Of a DNA stretch of 64,000 bases, positions 1 to 7,700 are shown piece after piece. Position numbers and translations under genes: made by a program. Every line of letters starts with the position of its first letter. The first letter of the stretch is position 1. The notes under the pieces were generated by a model, which worked only from the letters and a program-made list of their open reading frames with translations, did not search any database and was not told the DNA's origin. Origin of the DNA: Pseudoalteromonas rubra (GTDB lineage Bacteria > Pseudomonadota > Gammaproteobacteria > Enterobacterales > Alteromonadaceae); contig NZ_CP013611.1 of assembly GCF_001482385.1 (NCBI RefSeq), positions 1,736,001 to 1,800,000 on the forward strand, in the 5' to 3' direction.

Positions 1-2
1 AT

Positions 3-725
3 CTCGGGTTGTACTGTAAAACCCCGGATATTCTCTACACCTTCACTGAAAACAGCATCAAACAAAAACAGGTGATGCAGTCTGAATTTGAGTTCATTAA
101 TCCACTAACTCAAACCACAGTATGGTTGAGCATTATCGTACTTAATACACTCAGCGACGGAAAATGGTACTTTCAGGTGTTCCTTGCCGATATTACTCTA
201 CGCAAGACCATGCTCAACCAGCTCAACAAGCGTGCGCAAAGGGACAGCCTTACAGGGCTGTATAATCGCTATGGTGCCGAGCTCATGTTACTTGACTGGA
301 TAGATAATCAATGTACATTTAGCCTGCTGCTCATAGACTTAGACAAATTTAAACCAATTAACGATGTTTATGGTCACAACGCCGGAGATGCACTGCTCAA
401 ACACGTAGCCAGTCAATTATCTAACATTATGGGCACCACTGATCTGGTTTGTCGCTGGGGAGGAGATGAATTTTTGATTGCCCGGATGGATATCACCCAA
501 CAAGAGCTTACACGCCTTGCTCAAACATTGCTCGAAGCAATCAATCAGCCTATGCCATTTGAACATCGTGAAGGACTGACCGAACTGGTGGTGGGTGCCA
601 GTATCGGTATTGCACACTTCCCTCAGCATGCAGAAAATCTAAAAGGCCTGGTGGAATGTGCTGACGTCGCAATGTACAGCATTAAAAAGACCTCCAGGAA
701 TAACTTTACCTTTTATTCCAATTGA
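3..725 (+). CDS. Diguanylate cyclase, GGDEF domain (5' partial)
   Basis: C-terminal part of a diguanylate cyclase, which makes the second messenger cyclic di-GMP from two GTP. The frame is open to the left edge, so the true start lies outside the window; the TTG at 9 is only the first possible start visible. About 70 residues that look like the end of a PAS-type sensor domain lead into a complete GGDEF domain (RDSLTGLYNR near its start, RWGGDEF encoded at 453-473). The active-site motif is intact, so the enzyme should be catalytic. The RxxD inhibitory site expected a few residues before GGDEF is absent (GTTD there). It runs convergently towards the DUF3087 gene about 60 bases away. The signal sensed cannot be judged from this fragment. 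Confidence 0.92.
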   Translation, partial: LGLYCKTPDILYTFTENSIKQKQVMQSEFEFINPLTQTTVWLSIIVLNTLSDGKWYFQVFLADITLRKTMLNQLNKRAQRDSLTGLYNRYGAELMLLDWIDNQCTFSLLLIDLDKFKPINDVYGHNAGDALLKHVASQLSNIMGTTDLVCRWGGDEFLIARMDITQQELTRLAQTLLEAINQPMPFEHREGLTELVVGASIGIAHFPQHAENLKGLVECADVAMYSIKKTSRNNFTFYSN

Positions 726-783
726 GCACAGTTGCATGGCTCAGCATTACTCTGACTGAGCCACCTTTCTTATTGAATCGCCC

Positions 784-1290
784 TCAGAACTTATCTAACA
801 AGGCCGAGTCGTACCGGGCCAAATCGAGTGTTACCTGATATTGCTTGGTCAGCACATCGAGCTCTGCCTGCCAGATGCCCAGCTCTTCCATCGTCAACGT
901 ATTATCGTCAAGCTGCCATAATTGACGCGAACCACTGTAACTAAACTGCATGGCAAGCATGGCATCCACATCGCCCTGCTGTGCGGCCACCTTAACTTTG
1001 GCCATTTTTCGGGTAACCTTATTCAGCGCCTGTTTGAGCTGCCAGACATAGTTCACTTCATACATGAACGGGTGATACTGCACTTGTTTGAGTACCGCAG
1101 CGATTATCACACACGTCAACACAACCCCTGTGAGGTTCCAATGGAAGTGACTCCCATCCGGATCCGGGAAAGCAACAATCAAAATCCGGGCAAACCCTAA
1201 GCTGCCAGCGACCAGGGCCGCAATACAGGCCGCGATCACTATGTTCAGGTGTTTTCTGTAACGTGCTTTATCTATGTCCAGTAATTGCAT
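784..1290 (-). CDS. DUF3087-type small membrane protein
   Basis: A 168-residue protein of unknown function. Residues about 15-40 and 55-75 are hydrophobic enough to be two membrane helices (AACIAALVAGSLGFARILIV and GVVLTCVIIAAVL), followed by a soluble, helical, charged C-terminal half. The N-terminal pattern DIDKARYRKHLN and overall layout match what I remember of the DUF3087 family of gammaproteobacterial membrane proteins; this is recall, not a search. The start at 1290 is preferred over the GTG at 1320 because GGGAG lies five bases before it. It stands alone on the minus strand with divergent genes upstream. No catalytic motif is visible, so no function is proposed. Confidence 0.7.
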   Translation of the reverse strand: MQLLDIDKARYRKHLNIVIAACIAALVAGSLGFARILIVAFPDPDGSHFHWNLTGVVLTCVIIAAVLKQVQYHPFMYEVNYVWQLKQALNKVTRKMAKVKVAAQQGDVDAMLAMQFSYSGSRQLWQLDDNTLTMEELGIWQAELDVLTKQYQVTLDLARYDSALLDKF

Positions 1291-1490
1291 CTTTTCTCCC
1301 ACATACTGTAAAACTATCACGCAGGCTAGGCTGTTACGCCCCGCTTAGCCTGTAATGATGACCAGGTAATCAGGTAGGTCTGTTCAGTTATTTTGCGCAT
1401 TCTAACGTAATCGGGAAAAAAAACGCTAACTAGTTCACCCCTTTTTGACCTCAGTACCGTTTTACTGATAAATCATCAAGGAGCATGCTT

Positions 1491-2138
1491 ATGAACGGTC
1501 AATTTCTAGCAGAACAACCGCCTCGCCCTTACCAGACCCTGAATAAGGTATTATTGTCGTTTTTGGGGGCCTGTGGAGTAACTTTTGCTGCCTTCGCTTT
1601 TATGCAGCACTTAATCAGTCAGGATCTGGAGTTTAAACAAGCCCCCATTACCTATACACCCGTTTTTCTTCCCGAAGTAAAGCAAGATACGCCTGTTGAA
1701 ACGATCCAAAAACTGCCGCCACCGCCTAAACCAGTGCCAAAAGCCCCGCCTAAACCAACGGTGAATGCAGAAACGCCAACCGTGGCGTTAAACGGGCTTG
1801 GCAGTGCGCCGGTCGTCGAAACAGGCCCTATACAAATGGGCTCATCGATGAAACCAACCGATATGCAGGCAACGCCCATCGTCAGAATTGAGCCTCGTTA
1901 CCCGACTGTCGCTGCACGTGATGGCATGGAGGGGTGGGTTGAACTGCATTTTACAATTTCTGAAACAGGCGAAGTAGTCGATGCCAGAGTCGCTAATGCT
2001 GAACCTAAACGTGTATTCAACCGTGAGGCATTAAAAGCCTTAAAGCGCTGGAAATACCGCCCTCAAGTCGTGAATGGTCAGCCCCAGCGACTGCCCGGAC
2101 AAAAAGTCGTGCTGGAGTTCAAGCTAAACCAGAATTAA
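1491..2138 (+). CDS. TonB-family energy transducer
   Basis: A 215-residue TonB-like protein, which would couple the inner-membrane proton gradient (through ExbB/ExbD, not encoded here) to outer-membrane TonB-dependent receptors. It shows the standard order: a short cytoplasmic N-terminus, one membrane helix (about residues 20-40), a proline-rich periplasm-spanning stretch (PPPPKPVPKAPPKPT), and a C-terminal TonB domain (RIEPRYPTVAARDGMEGWV, ending KRWKYRP). The ATG at 1491 is chosen because AAGGAG at 1478-1483 sits seven bases upstream; the in-frame ATG at 1485 is too close to it. It is followed after about 70 bases by an ECF sigma factor on the same strand, a pairing that suggests shared control, although no TonB-dependent receptor is in view. 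Confidence 0.9.
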   Translation: MNGQFLAEQPPRPYQTLNKVLLSFLGACGVTFAAFAFMQHLISQDLEFKQAPITYTPVFLPEVKQDTPVETIQKLPPPPKPVPKAPPKPTVNAETPTVALNGLGSAPVVETGPIQMGSSMKPTDMQATPIVRIEPRYPTVAARDGMEGWVELHFTISETGEVVDARVANAEPKRVFNREALKALKRWKYRPQVVNGQPQRLPGQKVVLEFKLNQN

Positions 2139-2210
2139 TATCTAGACTGGGCACCGGGTTTATTTTCCTGGTGCAACCAGGCACCAAACAATAAAAACAA
2201 GGACCTGCCT

Positions 2211-2765
2211 ATGCTACTTGCTTTGAAAAACTGGCTGTCGGCAAACGAATCCGAGCCTGCCGACCCTTTATATGAGTTTAAATTGAGCGGAGACAACAAG
2301 TACCTGGAACTGGCGATAGACAAATATAATCACGATTTATATCACTTTTTGTTGACCCAAGGTGACAGCGAACTGGCCAAAGACGTATGTCAGAAAACCT
2401 GGCTAACCGTCGTTGAAAAACGTCAGGCCTATCATACCAGCCAGGCACCGAAAGCCTTTTTATTCAAGCTGGCCCGAAACGCGCTGATCGACGAGTTGCG
2501 AAAACAAAACCGGCTGACCTATATGGAACACACGGAACAGCAGCTATCTGTTCCGGCAGAGCACAGTGTACGGTCACATCAATCCTTGTACGATGCGATT
2601 TTATTACTGCCACTACAGCAAAAAGAAGCCATAAGCCTGCAACTGGAAGGTTTTTCCTTGCAACAAATCGCCAGTATCACTGACGCCCCGCAAGAAACCA
2701 TAAAAACGCGCCTGCGTTATGCCCGCACAGCGCTTAAGCACGTATTAGGAGAAGATGATGAGTGA
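2211..2765 (+). CDS. ECF-type RNA polymerase sigma factor (sigma-70 family)
   Basis: A 184-residue extracytoplasmic-function sigma factor, which redirects RNA polymerase to a small regulon. Region 2 is seen around residues 45-110 (YHFLLTQGDSELAKDVCQKT, then AFLFKLARNALIDELRKQNR) and region 4 around 125-180 (LLPLQQKEAISLQLEGFSLQ followed by a helix-turn-helix ending ETIKTRLRYARTALK). There is no region 1 or 3, as expected for this class. AAGGA precedes the ATG by a normal distance. The last codons overlap the start of the next gene, which has a single membrane helix, the classic sigma/anti-sigma layout. Region 4 is well preserved. The target promoters and inducing signal are not evident. Confidence 0.92.
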   Translation: MLLALKNWLSANESEPADPLYEFKLSGDNKYLELAIDKYNHDLYHFLLTQGDSELAKDVCQKTWLTVVEKRQAYHTSQAPKAFLFKLARNALIDELRKQNRLTYMEHTEQQLSVPAEHSVRSHQSLYDAILLLPLQQKEAISLQLEGFSLQQIASITDAPQETIKTRLRYARTALKHVLGEDDE

Positions 2766-3360
2766 CAAATCGCAGGCAGATCGGCTCAAGCAGGCCTATC
2801 AACACGCGAAGCAACAGCACAGGCCTTCGGCACTTGAGCAGCGCCAGCTCAAGCAAGTGTGTCGCGCAGCCAATACCAGCGCGAAACAGATAAGCTGGTG
2901 GCAAAGAGGCCAGTGGGTTTTAGCATGCGGGGCACTCATGGTGTTGGCGACAGTCATGCTATCTCAGGAGCAGCGCCAGCAATCGGCGCAAGCTTTATAC
3001 GCCCTGAGTTTTGATGATTATGAACAGGTTGAAACTCACAGTGTCGAACAGGGCCACTACGTTACTCAGCTTCGGGCCCAAAAGCAGACTTTAGATAAGC
3101 AATTTAAACAACAGCATCAACAACTTAGCGAGCAACGCTTTTATGGACGACTGGTGCACAGTGACGCCAATACCTGGTTTGTTGCCGACTGCCGCAACAA
3201 AACGCTTTTGGAAATTAAACATTCAGTGCTCGCAGCACTGCAAGACGACGTAATGTTGTCAGGCATGTCACCAGGACAGATGTTAGCGCTGGATAAAAAT
3301 ACGGATGGCCACTTAACGACCATCGCAGCAGCTCCTGGCAAAGTATATGCCTGTCCTTAA
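2758..3360 (+). CDS. Putative membrane anti-sigma factor
   Basis: A 200-residue protein with one membrane helix (about residues 50-66, GQWVLACGALMVLATVMLS), a basic, glutamine-rich cytoplasmic N-terminus of about 48 residues and a periplasmic C-terminal part. Its start overlaps the sigma-factor gene by 8 bases (the ATG at 2758 has better spacing from AGGAG than the one at 2755), so the two are translationally coupled. From position and topology it should bind and hold the sigma factor at the membrane. I see no recognisable zinc-finger anti-sigma motif (HxxxCxxC) in the N-terminus, so the family assignment is inference. The periplasmic part has a coiled-coil-like Q-rich stretch (about 105-122) and two cysteines (in ADCRNK and YACP) that could form a disulfide. 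Confidence 0.6.
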   Translation: MSDKSQADRLKQAYQHAKQQHRPSALEQRQLKQVCRAANTSAKQISWWQRGQWVLACGALMVLATVMLSQEQRQQSAQALYALSFDDYEQVETHSVEQGHYVTQLRAQKQTLDKQFKQQHQQLSEQRFYGRLVHSDANTWFVADCRNKTLLEIKHSVLAALQDDVMLSGMSPGQMLALDKNTDGHLTTIAAAPGKVYACP

Positions 3361-3364
3361 CCTC

Positions 3365-3387
3365 GCCAGCCTCAGAGCAAGGCTGGC
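3365..3387. terminator. Hairpin between convergent genes, no U-tract
   Basis: GCCAGCC at 3365-3371 pairs with GGCTGGC at 3381-3387 across a nine-base loop, between the ends of the convergent anti-sigma and transporter genes. Neither strand has a run of T after the stem, so it may be a weak terminator or simply an RNA 3' end stabiliser. Confidence 0.4.
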
Positions 3388-3399
3388 AAAAGACGATAT

Positions 3400-4776
3400 T
3401 TAAATCATTACGATACTGGCAACGAAGAAGCTGATCAGGGCCAATACACCACCGACCATCGCATAAGGCAGTTGCGTTTTCACGTGAGTCAGCAGATCGC
3501 AGCCAGATGCCAGCGCTGACACGGCGCTGGTATCTGAAATCGGTGAGCAGTGATCGCCGAAAATGCCGCCGCTGAGAATTGCGCCGACAACCAGCGATGG
3601 TGGCAGCCCCAAGGTTTGGATCAATGGCACGCCTATCGGGATAAGAATGGCAAAAGTGCCCCAGGACGTGCCCGTCGTAAACGACATCACGGCGCCAGTT
3701 AAAAACAACACAGGCACAATGAAGTAAACCGGTAAGTAATCTCCCACTAAAGAGGCAACAAACACCCCAGTGCCTAACTCTTTTAAACTTGCCCCCAGCG
3801 TCAGTGACAACAATACGATACTCACCAAAGGCAGCAGTTCTCCCATACCTTTGAAGCCCACATCAACCAGCTGTTGATGCGTAAAATGACGAGCTTTGAG
3901 CAGCAGTAAGTAGGCTACCGCCGTTGCCAATACTGTGGCATACAAAACCGATTTAGAGCCACTGCCTTGAGCCAGTTCCCCCCCACCAGTCCACAACATA
4001 AAACCCAGCATACTGATGATAAGTGTCGCCAATGGCACTAACATAAAGCGCGCTTTACTGGCAGCCGGCCCTTTGTCTATTTCCTGGTCCTGCTTTGCCA
4101 GCGCCTGTTCTGCCACTTTCATTGGGCCATGTACTTTGTCAAATACTATGGTGTAAAACACTATCAACAATGCAATGATGGCATAAAAATTAAATGCCAC
4201 ACTGCCCCACAAAATACTGACCGCCGATTGCTCCAGCTCATAATTACTCAACAGACCCAACACATACGCGCCCCAGCCATTTAGCAGAATCAGAATACAC
4301 ACAGGGGCACTGGTGCTGTCGATAATATAAGCCAAACGTGCGCGACTCATTTTGAATTTATCAAACAGTCCCCGGGATACGATCCCTGAGGTCAGCACAC
4401 TCATGTTAGACTCAATAAACACGGCCATCCCCGTGAACATGGTCAGCAGACCAACCTGACGCTTGCTTTTGGCAACGCCAATGTTCAGCAGTTTATTTAC
4501 TGTCGCACCGACGCCACCTGATTCCCTGATATAAGCCAGTAGCGCACCAATCACGATACTAAACAGCAAAATTCGATTGTTTCCGGGAGAGGTGGCAACG
4601 CTCACGATGCGCTCAATACTATTAATAAAGGTGGAAAATAGCGCGTTACCACCACCGTTTAGCGCGAGCAGAAATTCCGACGAGATCAACGCCAGGATAA
4701 GCGCCACAATGACCTCTTTGCGCCAAAACACCACGGCAATGGCTATCAAAGGCGGTAAAATCGAATACCAGGACAT
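3400..4776 (-). CDS. NhaC-type Na+/H+ antiporter family transporter
   Basis: A 458-residue polytopic inner-membrane protein of the NhaC antiporter family. About 11-12 hydrophobic helices are visible, with family-like stretches such as FTTGTSWGTFAI and GGIFGDHCSPISDTS. The ATG at 4776 is chosen because AGGGA lies just upstream; a longer frame to 4953 would run through the AT-rich divergent promoter region and adds about 59 non-membrane residues. It faces the RpiR-type regulator gene head to head, which suggests that regulator controls it. NhaC-family members are not all sodium/proton antiporters; with a MurR-like regulator and a muramidase next door, uptake of a wall-derived sugar or peptide is a possible alternative, but this is inference only. 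Confidence 0.85.
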   Translation of the reverse strand: MSWYSILPPLIAIAVVFWRKEVIVALILALISSEFLLALNGGGNALFSTFINSIERIVSVATSPGNNRILLFSIVIGALLAYIRESGGVGATVNKLLNIGVAKSKRQVGLLTMFTGMAVFIESNMSVLTSGIVSRGLFDKFKMSRARLAYIIDSTSAPVCILILLNGWGAYVLGLLSNYELEQSAVSILWGSVAFNFYAIIALLIVFYTIVFDKVHGPMKVAEQALAKQDQEIDKGPAASKARFMLVPLATLIISMLGFMLWTGGGELAQGSGSKSVLYATVLATAVAYLLLLKARHFTHQQLVDVGFKGMGELLPLVSIVLLSLTLGASLKELGTGVFVASLVGDYLPVYFIVPVLFLTGAVMSFTTGTSWGTFAILIPIGVPLIQTLGLPPSLVVGAILSGGIFGDHCSPISDTSAVSALASGCDLLTHVKTQLPYAMVGGVLALISFFVASIVMI

Positions 4777-4961
4777 AGGTTCCCTATTACTAATTATTAG
4801 ATCAGGCTGTAAACCTGTTAGCTTAATTAGTTGCGGGGAAAAAACCAAGCTTTTCGCAGCTGAATTTACAAACGCAACAAAAAGAACTTTTTTAGGTACC
4901 AACCAGATTAAAAAGCGCAATAATATATCTTTCTGATCTATTACATTGTTCACTTTGAACC

Positions 4962-4967
4962 TATAAT
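4962..4967 (+). promoter_or_regulatory. Probable -10 box of the RpiR-type regulator gene
   Basis: A perfect TATAAT stands 40 bases before the chosen ATG at 5007. A good -35 box at the right distance is not evident (TATTAC at 4939 gives a 17-base spacer). The box overlaps the longer possible start at 4968, one reason to prefer 5007. Confidence 0.45.
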
Positions 4968-5006
4968 ATGGACATCTCTGTCAGTACAGGTTACCAAGTG
5001 AAGCGC

Positions 5007-5855
5007 ATGTCTACTTTTATTAAAATAAAGGCATTAAGGCCAACTCTCTCACAAAGTGAGGCAAAACTCGCCGACTTTACCCTAAATTCGGGGACCCAGA
5101 TCCGCACCTTGTCGTCCATTGAACTGGCCAAGGCTGCCGGCGTCAGTCAGTCCAGTGTCGTAAAGTTTGCACAAAAATTGGGGTACCGGGGTTTTCCGGC
5201 TTTCAAACTCGCGGTTGTGGATGCACTGAATGAGCAAACTTCCGAGCAGGCATCTCGCTCCACACAGTTTGAGCAAAGCGATTCGCTGGCTGATATCAGC
5301 GAAAAGCTCATCGCCAATCAACACAAAACGCTGAGTGCAACTCAGAAACTCAATAATGACTCAGAATTTGAGCGCACGGTGCAGACCTTAAAAGCGGCAC
5401 GCAAAGTACTGATCTGCGCCAAAGGTGCATCCTGGTCTGTTGCGCAAGATTTTGCCTTTAAACTACAAAAAGTAGGCATTTCTGCGGTATGTCACAGCGA
5501 TGAATATAATGCAGCCAGCTATGTCGCGTCGATGGGCAAAGAGGATCTGCTGGTTGTGATCAGCAATTCAGGTCAGACAAAAGCACTTCTGAAACTGGCC
5601 GAACAGGCGAAACGCAATGAGTGCCGTTTGTGTGCTATCACGCGCTACGGCGACTCTCAGCTCAGTGAAATGGCGGAGCATGTCTTGTTTACCGTACAAG
5701 AGGCTGAGCCAGTTAATCACAGCGCGATACTCACCCGGGCATCCCAATGCTACCTCATTGATACGCTCTTTGTTGCCCTGGCTCAGTCTAACTTGCACTG
5801 GCAACGCAGGGTTGAGCGGGCAAATGATAATATGCGCGCGATTTTTAACGACTGA
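5007..5855 (+). CDS. RpiR/MurR-type transcriptional regulator (HTH + SIS)
   Basis: A 282-residue regulator with an N-terminal helix-turn-helix of the RpiR type (SSIELAKAAGVSQSSVVKFA, about residues 37-56) and a C-terminal SIS domain that binds phosphosugars (about 120-260, with VLICAKGASW and LLVVISNSGQTKALL). Family members sense a sugar phosphate and control import or catabolism genes; MurR, which responds to N-acetylmuramate 6-phosphate, belongs here. The ATG at 5007 is preferred because a TATAAT lies immediately before the alternative at 4968; the Shine-Dalgarno is weak in both cases. It is divergent from the NhaC-type transporter and convergent with the NamZ-type gene (7 bases apart). 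Its ligand is not shown by sequence; the neighbours make a wall-sugar ligand plausible. Confidence 0.88.
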   Translation: MSTFIKIKALRPTLSQSEAKLADFTLNSGTQIRTLSSIELAKAAGVSQSSVVKFAQKLGYRGFPAFKLAVVDALNEQTSEQASRSTQFEQSDSLADISEKLIANQHKTLSATQKLNNDSEFERTVQTLKAARKVLICAKGASWSVAQDFAFKLQKVGISAVCHSDEYNAASYVASMGKEDLLVVISNSGQTKALLKLAEQAKRNECRLCAITRYGDSQLSEMAEHVLFTVQEAEPVNHSAILTRASQCYLIDTLFVALAQSNLHWQRRVERANDNMRAIFND

Positions 5856-5862
5856 GATCGTT

Positions 5863-7035
5863 TTATTCCCGCTCATACAGCAGGTAAGGCAGGCGGCGTG
5901 TCTTAAACGCCTGTACTTCCTGCGCCCAGATGGCTTCTATCTGGTGTGCTTTCAAGCCCTGTGTCAGTGCCAGGCGGATCACATCCGTTCCCGCCAGTTT
6001 GTCAAAAAACCCCGGTGAATTAATCAATGCCTCAGGGTGTTGCTCAAATGCACTGTAGGCCTGCACTAACCAGTCTAACGACAGACCGCGCTGCTGAGAA
6101 TAGCGTAAATCTCTGGCATAAACCGTTTTGCCTTTTAGCTTAGGGTGCATGGCTGCACCGGGTATAGAACGTGGCGAAAAAGCCAAGGTGCCAAGCCGGA
6201 TATGATCATGACCAAATACCTGAAACGGAAAATCACTACCTCGACCCACAGAAACGCGCGTCGCCTCAAATAAACATAGCGAAGGGTACAAATAAATAGC
6301 GCGCTGGTTAGGTAAGTTAGGGCTCGGCGCTATGGGTAGCGTATAGTCATCCTTTGCACTGTAACTGGCAACCGGGATAACCGTCAGATCAAGCATTATA
6401 CTGCTGTCTAACCACCCCTCACCGACACTCATCAAGGCCAGCTCACCCAGCGTCATACCATGCAAGACGGGCACAGGCAGCATACCAACAAAAGAGCGAA
6501 AACGTTCATCCAATACCGGGCCATCGACATAGGCAATATTCGGATTGGGCCGGTCCAGTACCAGATAGCTGACGCCACTTTGCTGCGCCGCCTCCATCGT
6601 CAGAAACAATGTGCTGAGGTAGGTATAAAAGCGTACACCCACATCCTGAATATCAAATACCAGAATATCAATATCTGCCAGCTGTGCTGGCTTTGGTTTC
6701 TTGTTTGTACCGTACAAGGAAACAATTGGCACGCCCGTTTTTGTGTCTTTACCATCCGTGATGTAAACACCTGCTCCTTTGTTGCCCCGAAATCCATGCT
6801 CTGGTGCAAAGATTTGGACCACATTCACCTGATTGTCTGTCAGATAATCCAGCAAGTGTTGATCACGTACTCGTGCACTTTGATTCACCACCAAACCAAC
6901 CCGTTTGCCTTCCAGCATTGGCAGGTACAGGTCACCGCGTTCGGCAGCAACCTCAATCGCCCGTGTTTGAAATGAGCAAAGGAGCACACTGATGATAATC
7001 ATCAGCATCAGAAAAGCATGGATAGTCTGGCGCAC
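5863..7035 (-). CDS. DUF1343 / NamZ-type exo-beta-N-acetylmuramidase
   Basis: A 390-residue protein with an N-terminal signal peptide (hydrophobic residues 8-21, likely cleavage after TRA) and the DUF1343 core. Diagnostic stretches include VGLVVNQSA, FAPEHGFRG and VFDIQDVGVRFYTYLS. DUF1343 proteins include NamZ of Bacillus subtilis, which removes terminal N-acetylmuramate from peptidoglycan fragments (GH171). The start is a GTG at 7035 with a modest GAGAA upstream; an internal ATG nine codons in has no better site. It probably acts in the periplasm or outside. Being convergent with the RpiR gene it is not in that operon, but the adjacency supports a wall-recycling theme. Its upstream region is the terminator-rich tRNA repeat array, so it likely has its own promoter near 7050-7130. 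Confidence 0.85.
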   Translation of the reverse strand: MRQTIHAFLMLMIIISVLLCSFQTRAIEVAAERGDLYLPMLEGKRVGLVVNQSARVRDQHLLDYLTDNQVNVVQIFAPEHGFRGNKGAGVYITDGKDTKTGVPIVSLYGTNKKPKPAQLADIDILVFDIQDVGVRFYTYLSTLFLTMEAAQQSGVSYLVLDRPNPNIAYVDGPVLDERFRSFVGMLPVPVLHGMTLGELALMSVGEGWLDSSIMLDLTVIPVASYSAKDDYTLPIAPSPNLPNQRAIYLYPSLCLFEATRVSVGRGSDFPFQVFGHDHIRLGTLAFSPRSIPGAAMHPKLKGKTVYARDLRYSQQRGLSLDWLVQAYSAFEQHPEALINSPGFFDKLAGTDVIRLALTQGLKAHQIEAIWAQEVQAFKTRRLPYLLYERE

Positions 7036-7135
7036 AAAAGTTCTCAGGGGAAAGCAAACAGTGTCGAGATTGTGCGGTGCGATGGCTCACCTTTGCAAAT
7101 ATTTACGACGGAAGAAATCTTAAAAATCGAGCCCT

Positions 7136-7173
7136 GACCGCCTGGTTCGTAGCCAGGTACTCTATCCAGCTGA
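7136..7173 (-). pseudogene. Truncated tRNA-Arg copy, fourth repeat
   Basis: Only the D-arm and anticodon-arm part of tRNA-Arg(ACG) remains; the T arm and 3' acceptor have been replaced by unrelated sequence below 7136. It marks the distal edge of the repeat array. Confidence 0.8.
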
Positions 7174-7199
7174 AGTAACTCACACCAAATTTCAGACAC

Positions 7200-7222
7200 A
7201 AAAAAACCGACTTTCGTCGGTT
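7200..7222 (-). terminator. Rho-independent terminator, distal repeat
   Basis: Stem AACCGAC/GTCGGTT with a four-base loop, followed on the minus strand by seven T. Same unit as the terminators at 7351-7373, 7502-7524 and 7652-7675. Confidence 0.85.
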
Positions 7223-7247
7223 GATTGCTCACTTCTTGAAGAAGAAG

Positions 7248-7324
7248 TGGCGGACGCGGGACGTCTTTTGTGGAGAGTGAACCTCCGACCGCTGAGTTCG
7301 TAGCCAGGTACTCTATCCAGCTGA
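7248..7324 (-). pseudogene. Defective tRNA-Arg copy, third repeat
   Basis: Keeps the CCA-bearing 3' acceptor strand, but the T-loop side is replaced by an unrelated 17-base stretch and the 5' acceptor strand is absent. In this copy the anticodon stem is also broken (CTGAG in place of CCTGG on the plus strand), so it cannot fold as a tRNA. Confidence 0.85.
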
Positions 7325-7350
7325 AGTAACTCACACCAAATTTCAGACAC

Positions 7351-7373
7351 AAAAAAACCGACTTTCGCCGGTT
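7351..7373 (-). terminator. Rho-independent terminator, third repeat unit
   Basis: Same hairpin as the others with one base change that turns an A-U pair into a G-U pair, so the stem is preserved; seven T follow on the minus strand. Confidence 0.85.
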
Positions 7374-7398
7374 GATTGCTCACTTCTTGAAGAAGAAG

Positions 7399-7475
7399 TG
7401 GCGGGCTCGGGACGTCCTTTGTGGAGAGTGAACCTCCGACTGCCTGGTTCGTAGCCAGGTACTCTATCCAGCTGA
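7399..7475 (-). pseudogene. Defective tRNA-Arg copy, second repeat
   Basis: Same structure as the neighbouring copies: anticodon arm with ACG intact, 3' CCA end present but with two substitutions in the acceptor strand, 5' acceptor strand missing. Confidence 0.85.
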
Positions 7476-7501
7476 AGTAACTCACACCAAATTTCAGACA
7501 C

Positions 7502-7524
7502 AAAAAAACCGACTTTCGTCGGTT
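7502..7524 (-). terminator. Rho-independent terminator, second repeat unit
   Basis: Stem AACCGAC/GTCGGTT, loop GAAA, then seven T on the minus strand. Confidence 0.88.
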
Positions 7525-7549
7525 GATTGCTCACTTCTTGAAGAAGAAG

Positions 7550-7626
7550 TGGCGGACGCGGGACGTCTTTTGTGGAGAGTGAACCTCCGACCGCCTGGTT
7601 CGTAGCCAGGTACTCTATCCAGCTGA
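7550..7626 (-). pseudogene. Defective tRNA-Arg copy, first repeat
   Basis: The copy nearest the functional genes. D-loop side, anticodon arm (CCTGG-CTACGAA-CCAGG) and 3' CCA end match the real tRNA-Arg(ACG) exactly, but the 5' acceptor strand GGACGCG is replaced and the T arm is interrupted, so no cloverleaf can form. Confidence 0.88.
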
Positions 7627-7651
7627 AGTAACTCACACCAAATTTCAGACA

Positions 7652-7675
7652 CAAAAAAACCGACTTTCGTCGGTT
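7652..7675 (-). terminator. Rho-independent terminator of the tRNA operon
   Basis: First terminator after the last functional tRNA-Arg: stem AACCGAC/GTCGGTT, GAAA tetraloop and seven T. A second small hairpin (ACTTCTT/AAGAAGT at 7683-7700) lies between it and the tRNA 3' end. Confidence 0.92.
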
Positions 7676-7700
7676 GATTGATCACTTCTTGAAGAAGAAG

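Larger units (their letters stand above)
7131..7700 (-). repeat. 151-base tandem repeats derived from tRNA-Arg (rtT-like)
   Basis: Directly downstream of the last tRNA-Arg (minus strand) a 151-base unit is repeated: three full units and a truncated fourth. The tRNA-type 3' ends fall at 7701 (real), 7550, 7399 and 7248, exactly 151 apart. Read on the minus strand each unit has a short hairpin (ACTTCTT/AAGAAGT), a strong terminator (stem AACCGAC/GTCGGTT, then seven T), a short linker, then a tRNA-Arg copy that keeps the D arm, anticodon arm, 5' half of the T arm and the 3' acceptor end with CCA, but has lost the 5' acceptor strand. Organisation resembles the rtT repeats after tyrT of Escherichia coli. 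Units are almost identical, so recent or homogenised. Translation frames through it are artefacts. Confidence 0.9.

Noticed and set aside
4777..4953. A 59-residue N-terminal extension of the NhaC-type transporter
   Set aside because: AGGGA precedes the ATG at 4776; the extension would occupy the divergent promoter region and does not resemble the family start.
7044..7685. Four overlapping minus-strand frames giving repetitive 63-103-residue proteins
   Set aside because: They run through the tRNA-derived repeats and their terminators, have no ribosome sites, and change frame between units.
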